A stretch of DNA of 64,000 nucleotides from Methanobacterium petrolearium (lineage in GTDB: Archaea; Methanobacteriota; Methanobacteria; Methanobacteriales; Methanobacteriaceae): assembly GCF_017873625.1 (NCBI RefSeq), contig NZ_JAGGKL010000002.1, forward strand, positions 1 to 64,000, given 5' to 3'. Positions 53,626 to 64,000 of the stretch are shown one piece after another. The first letter of the stretch is position 1. The number at the start of each line of letters is the position of its first letter. The notes under the pieces are model-generated. The model searched no databases. It worked only from the letters and a program-made list of their open reading frames with translations, and had not been told where the DNA came from. Position numbers and translations under genes: made by a program.

Positions 53626-55119
53626 CTGGTTCACCGTTACCATCATAATTTTAAAGAAAAACTATTTTTAAATTCAGATGGGCAGGAAGTATCATCTAAA
53701 ATTCAGAAGGGCATAATTGTAGGCCTTGATCCTGGAATGACTGTGGGTGTAGCTATCCTGGATCTTTCCGGTGAAATATTAAATGTTAACAGTTTTAAGG
53801 AAGCTTCCCGGGCAAAGATAACCAAACATATTATCAGTTATGGTAGGACAATTTTAGTGGCCACCGATGTCCACCAGACTCCTAAGATGGTGAAAAAGAT
53901 GGCAGCATCTCTTAACTCCAGGATATACTTTCCTGACCGGGACATGGCAGTAAATGCTAAAAATGAATTGGTGGATGAATACATTTATCAGCAGGATCAA
54001 AACCCTTCCCTGCACCGATCCCGGGATAATAATAATGATTTAATTCCTCAAAATGCCCATGAAAGAGATGCCCTGGCCGCGGCAATCCAGTGTTATAAAA
54101 AATATCAGAAAAAACTGGAACAAATTGAAAGAAGAACCAAAAATCTCGGCTTAACACCAGAAATAGTTGATGATATCAAAATTTCGGTAATAAATGAAAT
54201 TCCCATCACCAAGGCTATCAACAGAACCCTGGACAGATTAAATCCTTCTAATGACATCGAATCACCAGCTACCTTTGAGGATAGTTCACATGGTAATGTA
54301 TCTGGGGGAAGGTTGTTAAATACACAAAAATCCTCTGAAGAAGATATGTCATCTGAAACCTTAAATGATTTCGATGCAGAAATTTCTCCGGAAGCATTTT
54401 CCAGATTACGGAATAAAATGAAATCTCAGGAAAAGCAGATTATCAATTTACAGAAAAAAAACAGCATTTTAGAAAAGGATATTCGACAATATCAGAACGA
54501 AATATCTCAACTGGAAAATAAAATAGATAAGATGCAGTATCAGTACTCCCAGAACATCCTACACCAGAGGCAAATCGCTACTAAAACAGCTATTATACGG
54601 GGGATTCAGGAGAAATATCACCACGAAAAGAAATTAAAGGAAGATTTAGAGGAGCAACTAAAATCAATAAAAAGAATAAGGGTCATGGAACTTTCCAGGG
54701 AGACAACACCAGTAAAAATAATAGATTCCTTTTCAAAGGATGGGATCAGGGAAGCTGTTAATTCCAGAAACATAAAAAAAGGGGACGTGGTTTTCTTGAG
54801 AAGTTCCCAAGGAGGCGGGTCCCAGACTGCAGCTTTACTTGTTGATTCGGGTGTTAAGGCAGTTATAACTGTGGATAAAATGTCACACCATGCTAAAGAT
54901 GAATTTGAAAGGAATATGGTTCCATTATTGGATGAAGAGGATGTTGATTTAAAAATGGCCGATGACTTTGCAGTTATCATTACTAATGATCTTGACCATG
55001 AAATAAATAAATGGGCAAAAAATCAACAAGAGAAAAAGAAAAAAGAGGACAGAAATAAACTTTTAAAAATAATGGATGATTATAAGGCACAAAGGAAGAG
55101 GTCATCTAATAATTTTTAA
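53626..55119 (+). CDS. DUF460 family RNase H-fold protein with coiled coil
   Basis: A ~497-residue conserved archaeal protein. The RNase H-like fold begins GIIVGLDPGMTVGVAILDL and includes AHERDALAAAIQCYKKY; a coiled coil spans ~255-365 (QEKQIINLQKKNSILEKDIR); the C-terminal ~130 residues form a separate alpha/beta domain. The family resembles Holliday-junction or RNA-processing nucleases, but the activity is not established. The conserved VGLDPG lies upstream of the first ATG (53737), so translation must start earlier. The frame has no ATG, GTG or TTG there; AAGGAGG (53612-53618) is seven bases from CTG 53626. Confidence 0.87.
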   Translation: MVHRYHHNFKEKLFLNSDGQEVSSKIQKGIIVGLDPGMTVGVAILDLSGEILNVNSFKEASRAKITKHIISYGRTILVATDVHQTPKMVKKMAASLNSRIYFPDRDMAVNAKNELVDEYIYQQDQNPSLHRSRDNNNDLIPQNAHERDALAAAIQCYKKYQKKLEQIERRTKNLGLTPEIVDDIKISVINEIPITKAINRTLDRLNPSNDIESPATFEDSSHGNVSGGRLLNTQKSSEEDMSSETLNDFDAEISPEAFSRLRNKMKSQEKQIINLQKKNSILEKDIRQYQNEISQLENKIDKMQYQYSQNILHQRQIATKTAIIRGIQEKYHHEKKLKEDLEEQLKSIKRIRVMELSRETTPVKIIDSFSKDGIREAVNSRNIKKGDVVFLRSSQGGGSQTAALLVDSGVKAVITVDKMSHHAKDEFERNMVPLLDEEDVDLKMADDFAVIITNDLDHEINKWAKNQQEKKKKEDRNKLLKIMDDYKAQRKRSSNNF

Positions 55120-55325
55120 CAGAACTTTTACTATTTTATTTTCAGCTATATTAATTAATGGATAATACAGTAATTGACTGGACAATATCTTCTTTTAAAG
55201 AGTAAATCTTAAAAGATTAATGGATTAATGTTAATTTAAGGAAATAAATTCCAATTTAAAACATGATAATTTATTAAATTAATTGGCTTTTATTTGATAA
55301 TCTAAGAAGTTTATGGGAGTAAAAT

Positions 55326-56630
55326 ATGAAGATAGCATTTATTATAGGCACCCGGCCTGAAATTATTAAAATGTCCCCTTTAATTGACGAAGTGGATAAA
55401 AGAGGAATAAATTACATTTTAGTACATACTGGACAACATTATGATCATGAAATGTCACAACAGTTTTTCCTGGACCTGGAACTTAAAGAACCAGACTATA
55501 ACATAGGTGTGGGATCAGATTCCCATGGAAAACAAACTGCCACCATGTTAAAGGGTATTGAAGATGTTTTAACCTCTGAAAAGCCAGATATTGTCCTGGT
55601 ACAGGGAGACACAAATGCCGTTTTAGCAGGTGCCCTGGCAGCAGCCAAATTACACATTGCGGTTGGACATGTTGAGGCTGGGCTCCGTTCATATGATAAA
55701 ACCATGCCTGAAGAGATAAACAGGATGGTGGCAGATGTATGCACCAACCTTTTTTTCGTACCTACTGAAGAAACAGCCATTAACCTATTATTTGAAGGCA
55801 TATCTCCCAAAGACATTTTCATCACAGGCAATACAGTGGTGGATGCTTGTTACCGAAACCTGAAAATTGCCAGAAAAAATTCCAGTATCATGTCCAAACT
55901 GGGACTTGAAGGAGACATTCTATCCTTAACTCTCCACCGTGCTGAGAACGTTGATGATAAAGAAAGACTTGAAAACATCATTGAAGCTCTTTTAAATATT
56001 GAAAATCTTACCATTGTTTTTCCAGTCCATCCACGTACAGTTAAAACTCTAAAAGAATTTGGAATGTATTCAAAACTCAAGAAAGCACCACACATTAAAA
56101 TGATTAAACCTGTGGGGTATCTGGACTTTTTAATACTTCAATCACATTCTAAAATGATGATAACTGATTCTGGAGGAATCCAGGAGGAAGCAATAACCCT
56201 CAATGTACCATGTTTAACCCTCCGATACAACACTGAAAGACCGGAAACTGTCCAGGCAGGAGGCAACATTTTAGTGGGTTCTGATACTAAAAAGATAACT
56301 AACAACGTATCCCAAATATTAAATGATCATGAGATGTATCGTAGGATGAGGGAAGCCCCCAACCCCTATGGTGATGGAAAAACATCAGAAAAGATTCTCG
56401 ATGCTATACTTGATTCATATAATCAGGGTAAACTGGAAATTAAACCACCAGAAGAGATAGCAACAGATCATTCGAAAAAATTGTTAAGGGTGGATGCGGA
56501 TATCACTGTGGCTGAATTTGAGAATAAAAATCCAAAATTCATGATTAATCTTGTATTTGATGATGATACTCCCACTTATCCTCACCCAAACATTTCACTG
56601 AAGGGCAAAACAATAATTGTATCATATTAA
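55326..56630 (+). CDS. wecB: UDP-N-acetylglucosamine 2-epimerase
   Basis: A 434-residue UDP-GlcNAc 2-epimerase giving UDP-ManNAc. It has IIGTRPEIIKMSPL, HTGQHYD, VQGDTNAVLAGALAA, HVEAGLRSYDKTMPEE and TDSGGIQEEAITLNVPCLTL. The usual length is ~370; residues ~365-434 here are an extra tail without recognised motifs. GGGAGT lies before the ATG. It is the first gene of a wecB-wecC-mfnD-mfnF run. The product could feed surface glycans or pseudomurein amino-uronic sugars. Confidence 0.94.
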   Translation: MKIAFIIGTRPEIIKMSPLIDEVDKRGINYILVHTGQHYDHEMSQQFFLDLELKEPDYNIGVGSDSHGKQTATMLKGIEDVLTSEKPDIVLVQGDTNAVLAGALAAAKLHIAVGHVEAGLRSYDKTMPEEINRMVADVCTNLFFVPTEETAINLLFEGISPKDIFITGNTVVDACYRNLKIARKNSSIMSKLGLEGDILSLTLHRAENVDDKERLENIIEALLNIENLTIVFPVHPRTVKTLKEFGMYSKLKKAPHIKMIKPVGYLDFLILQSHSKMMITDSGGIQEEAITLNVPCLTLRYNTERPETVQAGGNILVGSDTKKITNNVSQILNDHEMYRRMREAPNPYGDGKTSEKILDAILDSYNQGKLEIKPPEEIATDHSKKLLRVDADITVAEFENKNPKFMINLVFDDDTPTYPHPNISLKGKTIIVSY

Positions 56631-56652
56631 TTTAATTTTAGGAGATAACTAA

Positions 56653-57954
56653 ATGATTAAAGAAGATTCATCCATAGCAATATTTGGTCTGGGTCACATG
56701 GGATTGCCAACGGCGGTCCTACTTGCACAAAGTGGCCTTAAGGTGTGTGGGGTGGACATAAACAAGGAAAATGTCCAATTCGTTAACTCAGGTCGCTCTC
56801 CAATAATGGAACCTGGCCTTGATGAACTGGTTAAAAAAAGCGTTGAGGAAGGTCTTCTTTCTGCCACCATTGATGCTAATGATGCAGTGGCCAAGTCGCA
56901 AATAATCATGATAATCGTCCCTACCCCTGTGGATAATGACAAAAAATCAGATCTTTCTGCTGTTATATCTGCTTCTAAATCAATATCTGAATGTTTAAAA
57001 AGGGGAGATCTGGTTATAATTGAAAGTACTGTACCTCCGGGTACTTGTGAGGATTTGATAATTCCTTTACTGGAGAAAAGTGGACTGAAAGCAGGTGAAG
57101 ATTTCCAAGTTGCTTATACTCCTGAAAGAGCCCTTCCAAACAACACATTATATGAAATGAGTCATAATGCACGAGTAATTGGTGGAATAGACCTTGAAAG
57201 TACTAAAATGGCTGTTTCACTTTATGGGAGAATTACCAGTGGTAAAATCATCATGGTGCAGAACTTGGTAACAGCAGAGATGGTTAAATTAATGGAAAAC
57301 ACCTACAGGGATACTAACATTGCATTAGCCAATGAATTGGCTTTGGTATGTGATACTTTAGGCGTAGATGCCATCGAAGCAATCAAGGCTGCCAACTATC
57401 ATCCTAGGGTTAATATTCACACGCCAGGACCTGGTGTAGGGGGGCACTGCCTTTCAATAGATCCCTACTTCATCGTGGAAATTGCCCGGGAAAATGGTGT
57501 GGAAACACCTTTAATAAGAGCTTCAAGAGAGGTTAATGAAGGAATGCCTAGAGCGGTCTCCAAAATCGTGGAATCTGCTTTAGAAGATAGGGGGAAAACC
57601 ATTGCCGGATCCAAAATTGGAATTTTAGGGGTGGCTTACAAAGGAAATGTGGCTGATGCCAGAGAAACACCTGCAAAACCATTGATTAAAGATTTACTCC
57701 AGAAGAAAGCAGAAGTTCTCGTTAATGATCCTTATGTTTCACCTGATACTATAACTGCATGGGGGGCTCAAGTAGTAGACTTAGAAAAAGCTCTTTCCTG
57801 TGATTGCGTGGTTTTGGTAACGGATCATGATATTTACAAAGACATAAAACCATCAATGATTGAAAAAGGTTTGCTGGTATGCACCAGGCCAGTACTTGAC
57901 CCGGAAACCTTCCGGAAGGCAGGTGTGGTGTTTAAAGGAGTTGGCAGGTCTTGA
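56653..57954 (+). CDS. wecC: UDP-N-acetyl-D-mannosamine dehydrogenase (UDP-ManNAcA forming)
   Basis: A 433-residue UDP-sugar 6-dehydrogenase: IFGLGHMGLPTAVLLAQSG for NAD, ESTVPPGTCEDLI, YTPERALP, and the catalytic Cys in GPGVGGHCLSIDPYF. The closing segment GVAYKGNVADARETPA is typical of WecC. Transcribed with wecB and overlapping mfnD at its stop by TTGA. UDP-ManNAcA or a talosaminuronic acid precursor for pseudomurein are the plausible products; the latter is inference. Confidence 0.94.
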   Translation: MIKEDSSIAIFGLGHMGLPTAVLLAQSGLKVCGVDINKENVQFVNSGRSPIMEPGLDELVKKSVEEGLLSATIDANDAVAKSQIIMIIVPTPVDNDKKSDLSAVISASKSISECLKRGDLVIIESTVPPGTCEDLIIPLLEKSGLKAGEDFQVAYTPERALPNNTLYEMSHNARVIGGIDLESTKMAVSLYGRITSGKIIMVQNLVTAEMVKLMENTYRDTNIALANELALVCDTLGVDAIEAIKAANYHPRVNIHTPGPGVGGHCLSIDPYFIVEIARENGVETPLIRASREVNEGMPRAVSKIVESALEDRGKTIAGSKIGILGVAYKGNVADARETPAKPLIKDLLQKKAEVLVNDPYVSPDTITAWGAQVVDLEKALSCDCVVLVTDHDIYKDIKPSMIEKGLLVCTRPVLDPETFRKAGVVFKGVGRS

Positions 57955-58958
57955 ATCTACTAGTTTTTGAGTATGCTACTGCACTGGGTGTTAAGGACCC
58001 ATCTCTAACTGCCGAGGGGCAGGCGATGCTTAATGCCATTACAAATGATTTAGATGGTTTGGATACTAATTTCATAATATCCAAAGATTCTGTTCAGGTG
58101 GAAGGGGGAAACTGTCGCCGTGTAGAAATAGAACAGGATTTGAAAAAATGGCTTAAGAATAATATCTCCTTTTATGATCTTTGTTTACCAATAGCTCCTG
58201 AAGAAAATTTTATCTTATTTGAATTAACCAGTTTAATTGAGAAAAATGGAGTTCAGGTTGTGGGTTCTTCTTCTAATGCTGTGAACATCTGTTCAGATAA
58301 ATTCTTAACTTATCAGGCTCTCAAAGAGAAAGTTCCGGTTGTTCCCACTCGTAAAGTTTTATGGGAACAGATTGATGAGTATGCCAATGGAATTTCCGAT
58401 AGATATGTGGTTAAACCTGTTGATGGAGTTTCTTGCTTGGCAGTACAGGTAGTTGATTCTGCTGAATCATTTAGAGATGCTGCAATGCATGTGAAGAATG
58501 TTACCAATCTTCCTTATTTTCTCCTCCAGGATTATGTTGAGGGTGCCAGTGCCAGTGTGAGTTTGCTCACCAATGGGAAAAGAGCCATACCTTTAAGTCT
58601 AAATAAACAGTACAACACTCAAAATAATGGAAGCATAATATACGATGGTGGAAAAGTCCCCATGAATCATAGTAAAGAAAATGAAGCCAAAAAAATCGCA
58701 AAAAAAGCAGTAGAATCCATTAAAGGATTGAAGGGTTATGTGGGGGTGGATTTGATCTTAGGAGATGAGGTTTATTTGGTGGAGATTAACTCCAGAATTA
58801 CCACTCCTTATGTGGCACTAAGACAGATGCTCAACTTTAATTTAGGTGAAGCCATTGTGGAATCTGTGAAGGGTCACCTTCCCGAGGAAGTGAACATAAA
58901 AGGTGAAATTGAATTTCAAAAGGAAGCAGACAATCTGCAATTAAAGGTGATAGATTGA
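57951..58958 (+). CDS. mfnD: Tyramine-L-glutamate ligase (ATP-grasp), methanofuran biosynthesis
   Basis: A 335-residue ATP-grasp enzyme that joins glutamate to tyramine in methanofuran synthesis. Features: LLVFEYATALGVKDPSLTAE at the N-terminus, the ATP-grasp lysine strand RYVVKPVDGVSCLAVQVV, DYVEGASASVSLL, and the metal site VDLILGDEVYLVEINSRITT. TTG 57951 overlaps the wecC stop. The next gene mfnF overlaps its stop the same way, so mfnD and mfnF work in one pathway and one message. Confidence 0.92.
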   Translation: MNLLVFEYATALGVKDPSLTAEGQAMLNAITNDLDGLDTNFIISKDSVQVEGGNCRRVEIEQDLKKWLKNNISFYDLCLPIAPEENFILFELTSLIEKNGVQVVGSSSNAVNICSDKFLTYQALKEKVPVVPTRKVLWEQIDEYANGISDRYVVKPVDGVSCLAVQVVDSAESFRDAAMHVKNVTNLPYFLLQDYVEGASASVSLLTNGKRAIPLSLNKQYNTQNNGSIIYDGGKVPMNHSKENEAKKIAKKAVESIKGLKGYVGVDLILGDEVYLVEINSRITTPYVALRQMLNFNLGEAIVESVKGHLPEEVNIKGEIEFQKEADNLQLKVID

Positions 58959-59989
58959 AGGTTGCTGGTTTTGATATTGGGGGAGCAAACACCGATTTAG
59001 CTGTGGTAGAATTTGATGAATTGGGGAATATTCTTGATATAAGAACTGATTTTCGTTACCTTCCCATGTGGTTGAAAAAGGAAGAACTATCCCAAACTTT
59101 GATAGACCTATTATGTCCTGATATGGATGAAATAGTTGCAGTAGGTGTTTGTATGACAGCAGAACTTGCTGACAGCTACCAAAACAAAAGTGAGGGTGTA
59201 TTGGATATTAGTGGGATGGTCATGGAATCATTTAACCTTCCAGTAGGTTTTGTGGGTCTTAATGGTGTAATAGATTACGAAGGAGTAAAAAACAGTCCTC
59301 TTGATCTGGCCGCTGCCAACTGGATTGCCACGGCACCATTAGCTGCATACATGTCACCTGATTGTGTGTTGATTGATACCGGAAGCACTACCACTGATAT
59401 AATTCCCATTAAAAATGGTAAAGAATCTGCAATGGGAAGATCTGACTTGGAAAGATTGGCAACAGGTGAATTGGTATACACTGGAACTTTAAGAACTAAC
59501 GTGGCCACTATTGTAGATAAAGTGCCACTGAAGGCAGAATGGGTGCGAGTGGCATCTGAACTTTTCGCACAAACTGCGGATGTGCATTTGGCACTGGGAA
59601 ATATCGCCTCAGAAGATTACACATCCCAAACACCGGATGGTTGTGGCACCTCCTTGAACGATTGCCTTTTAAGATTATCAAGGGTAGTGTGCGGAGATCT
59701 GGATTTATTAAGTCATGAAGATATTCTGGAAATGGCCCAGTTTATTTACAAAAAACAAGTAGCTCAAGTTGCTGAAGCACTTAAAGAGGTTACAGATAGG
59801 GAAAATCTGGAATTAGTAGTTACTACTGGATTAGGAATGAATACCATTGGATTTAAAGCCGCTGAACTTCTGGGACTTGAGGTTAAGACCATGGACGAGA
59901 TTCTAACCCGACAAGATTGTGTGGTGGCACCTGCAGTGGGAACTGCTCTTTTAATGGAAAACTATCTCAGGGAACAGTTCAATAAATAA
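58955..59989 (+). CDS. mfnF: Methanofuran synthase-type ASKHA enzyme MfnF
   Basis: A 344-residue ASKHA/hydantoinase-like protein (H4MPT-linked C1 pathway family), beginning VAGFDIGGANTDLAVVEF with LIDTGSTTTDIIPI as the second phosphate loop. MfnF couples the furan amine with gamma-glutamyltyramine. The TTG start has AAAGGTGAT upstream and overlaps the mfnD stop. C-terminal VVTTGLGMNTIGFKAAELLG is intact. The context beside mfnD makes the assignment strong. Confidence 0.9.
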   Translation: MKVAGFDIGGANTDLAVVEFDELGNILDIRTDFRYLPMWLKKEELSQTLIDLLCPDMDEIVAVGVCMTAELADSYQNKSEGVLDISGMVMESFNLPVGFVGLNGVIDYEGVKNSPLDLAAANWIATAPLAAYMSPDCVLIDTGSTTTDIIPIKNGKESAMGRSDLERLATGELVYTGTLRTNVATIVDKVPLKAEWVRVASELFAQTADVHLALGNIASEDYTSQTPDGCGTSLNDCLLRLSRVVCGDLDLLSHEDILEMAQFIYKKQVAQVAEALKEVTDRENLELVVTTGLGMNTIGFKAAELLGLEVKTMDEILTRQDCVVAPAVGTALLMENYLREQFNK

Positions 59990-60098
59990 ATTAATCCCAA
60001 TTAGATAAGATTATCTGGTATAAAAGACCATAAATATCCATTAGAATATTATCGGGTCAGTAATGTGTCCATAGAGCTTACCAACAAGGTCATCAAGC

Positions 60099-60782
<684 letters not shown>

Positions 60783-61040
60783 CAAAAAGATAGAAAACAA
60801 TAGTTAAAAAAAAGAAAAGTGGTATGTGGATAATTGGGTAGACATGGTGAATGAGACTAATTGGGCAGATAATTGGGTGATGGAGAACACTATGTGAAAA
60901 CCCTATTAAAAATTTGAATTTAAAAATTGAAGATTCATGGAAAAATTGAAGATATCTCAGTTAACAATTATTAACATTAGCCAATAAATCTTTAGCTTAT
61001 CATCCAAATTTAACTTATCATTTAACTGTTAAAACAACTA

Positions 61041-61631
61041 TCAGTACCATACGTTCTTCATACCCAGTAAATATGCAATTATATTGGCTCCAAGGTGCAG
61101 AAACACACTGATTATAATTATTGTAATTATTAGATTAAGGGGGATAATTACTATCAGAGATGCGAATACCAGGGCACCCACCACAAAATCGAGTTGATCC
61201 ATTAGTGGCACTGGATGTCCTCTTTCTACCTTGAATCTTCTCTTCACGAAACTGCCACAGGCATCTCCTATAATTGCACCACTACTCAGTGCAAGGCCCA
61301 ATAACATGCCTTGTATCATGGTGAGGGTTATGGTTCCTTGAACCATTTTAAATATTCCTGGATCTCCAATCATCAATAAGTTCTGTACAACATCACCGGT
61401 TATGATCCCTTGAAATAGACCTATTCCCGTTCCAATTAAGATGCCTATAATGGTTCCTTTCCATGTGACACCATCTCCAAGTAATCTGCGGCCGTCTTTT
61501 AGGGATCGGCCCATATCGAGGGGTGTTCCTCCTCCGAAAGTAAGGGCACTGGCATTTGCTAGGTAAGCGGGTAACATAAAGTATATAGCATAAGCGGATA
61601 AAATCAAAACACTGAAAACACTAGGGTCCAT
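61041..61631 (-). CDS. carS: CDP-archaeol synthase
   Basis: Transfers CMP from CTP to digeranylgeranyl glyceryl phosphate in the membrane. The 196-residue protein has five to six helices and the conserved loop LDMGRSLKDGRRLLGDGVTW, plus GLALSSGAIIGDACGSFVK and RRFKVERGHPVPLMDQLDFV. GGAGGTAAACT precedes the ATG. Divergent from the tes-like radical SAM gene 140 bases away, both in membrane-lipid synthesis. Confidence 0.95.
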   Translation of the reverse strand: MDPSVFSVLILSAYAIYFMLPAYLANASALTFGGGTPLDMGRSLKDGRRLLGDGVTWKGTIIGILIGTGIGLFQGIITGDVVQNLLMIGDPGIFKMVQGTITLTMIQGMLLGLALSSGAIIGDACGSFVKRRFKVERGHPVPLMDQLDFVVGALVFASLIVIIPLNLIITIIIISVFLHLGANIIAYLLGMKNVWY

Positions 61632-61761
61632 AGTTTACCTCCGATTCAAAACAGGATAATAGTTATGTACTCAACTATAAAATACTATAAAGCTGATTGA
61701 TCGCTCAAGTATATATAATGATTATACTTGGATAATAACTAAATTTTCAATTATTAAAATA

Positions 61762-63247
<1,486 letters not shown>

Positions 63248-63262
63248 AAACGGTATTTAGAA

Positions 63263-64000
63263 TTGATAATCGAAACTCCTTCACGTCTACATTTAACTCT
63301 ACTGGATCTTAATGGCTCTTTAGGCAGGATAGATGGCGGGGTGGGACTCACCCTTAAAAAACCCTGTTTAATTTTGGAGATGAAACACAAGGGCAGTGGA
63401 ATTGATGTGGAATTTAATAATTTTCAGAATCTTTCTAAAGATACTTTAAATGACTACGAAGAAAAAATTAGAACTTCAGCTCATCTAATGATGGAACACC
63501 TCCAGTTAAATGGAGAGGGTTACAAGTTCATTGTTCATGAAAATTTCCCATCCCATTCTGGTTTGGGTTCTGGAACCCAACTATCCCTGGCTACGGGCGA
63601 GCTCATTTCCGATTCTACAGGTAACAAGATGGAAGTACCTCAAATAGCACACATTGTAGGTCGTGGGGGCACTTCTGGGATAGGTGTAGCATCATTTGAT
63701 AAGGGAGGTTTTATAATTGATGGGGGCCACCATCATGGAGAAAAAACCACATTTTTACCATCGTCTGCTTCAGAAGCATCACCCCCTCCAATTATTGCTA
63801 GGTATGATTTTCCTGATGACTGGAAAGTTGTCCTGGTAATTCCCAATATCATGAAGAATGTTTCCGGAACAAAAGAAGTGAACATTTTCCAGAAGTACTG
63901 TCCCATACCGTTAAGGGAGGTGCAACAGCTTTCTCATCTTATTCTCATGAAAATGATGCCAGCAGTACTTGAAAAAGACCTGGATGCATTTGGAGAAACT
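63263..64000 (+). CDS. Beta-ribofuranosylaminobenzene 5'-phosphate synthase (partial, runs off the window)
   Basis: A GHMP-fold enzyme of methanopterin synthesis that condenses PRPP with 4-hydroxybenzoate-type substrates. The visible 246 residues start IIETPSRLHLTLLDLNGSLG and include IDGGVGLTL, the ATP loop HSGLGSGTQLSLATG, GRGGTSGIGVASFDKGGFI and DGGHHHGEK, all hallmarks of the family. TTG 63263 is the first usable start; no strong ribosome site. Truncated at the window edge, with the reading frame open to base 64000. Confidence 0.9.
   Translation, partial: MIIETPSRLHLTLLDLNGSLGRIDGGVGLTLKKPCLILEMKHKGSGIDVEFNNFQNLSKDTLNDYEEKIRTSAHLMMEHLQLNGEGYKFIVHENFPSHSGLGSGTQLSLATGELISDSTGNKMEVPQIAHIVGRGGTSGIGVASFDKGGFIIDGGHHHGEKTTFLPSSASEASPPPIIARYDFPDDWKVVLVIPNIMKNVSGTKEVNIFQKYCPIPLREVQQLSHLILMKMMPAVLEKDLDAFGET

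Overview
The window is chromosomal DNA of a hydrogenotrophic methanogen of the order Methanobacteriales, most likely a mesophilic Methanobacterium. The evidence is methanofuran genes (mfnD, mfnF), the beta-RFAP synthase of methanopterin synthesis, archaeal lipid genes (CDP-archaeol synthase and a tetraether-synthase-like radical SAM enzyme), deoxyhypusine synthase, the DUF39/NIL-ferredoxin homocysteine pair, and pseudomurein-binding repeats in two surface proteins. The DNA is AT-rich, many genes have GGAGGTGAT-like ribosome binding sites, and TTG/GTG starts are common. I saw no rRNA, tRNA or CRISPR array.

Layout. 0.1-9.3 kb: two radical SAM enzymes in an operon, a PAS/GAF histidine kinase, a V4R-domain protein, and a ppx-ppk1 polyphosphate operon. 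9.6-16 kb: an accessory, gene-poor stretch with a DUF488 protein behind a 12-bp inverted-repeat operator candidate, an AbrB-like 54-residue protein, small membrane proteins, a frameshifted integrase remnant and an OLD-type ATPase. Two diverged ~110-bp direct repeats, about 4 kb apart, bracket the part with the integrase and ATPase. 16.1-21.9 kb: HTH-CBS regulator, deoxyhypusine synthase, pyrF, tandemly duplicated TRAM genes sharing a 5' hairpin, a membrane-anchored M14-like peptidase and a zinc-ribbon/pseudomurein-binding protein. 22.6-35.1 kb: cbiMNQ and cbiO separated by a seven-gene sugar block (two trehalose-phosphate-synthase-type GT20 enzymes, GHMP kinase, phosphohexomutase, nucleotidyltransferase, trehalose-phosphatase, GalT/HIT-like enzyme). 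35.2-44.5 kb: mostly housekeeping genes (homocysteine synthesis, TldD, AMMECR1, NOG1-like GTPase, Hsp20, SIS isomerase, ThiN). 45.1-64 kb: a giant surface protein, ribL, a flippase, a PEP-synthase half, hisA, truA, DUF460, wecB-wecC-mfnD-mfnF, a second M14-like peptidase, carS, the tes-like gene and a truncated beta-RFAP synthase gene.

How the genes work together. The sugar block holds each enzyme class needed to activate a sugar (kinase, mutase, nucleotidyltransferase, GalT-like), join it to a sugar phosphate (two GT20) and dephosphorylate the product (OtsB-like). It lies between cbiQ and cbiO, which normally are adjacent, so it looks inserted. The surface protein at 45.1 kb joins a glycoside-hydrolase-like barrel, a Trp/Tyr/Lys low-complexity segment, two pseudomurein-binding repeats and a transglutaminase-like domain, so it is a candidate two-activity cell-wall remodelling enzyme. 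Translation signals are unusual: at least four genes have a good Shine-Dalgarno site placed before ATT, CTG or ACG, and two of these have no ATG/GTG/TTG that could serve.
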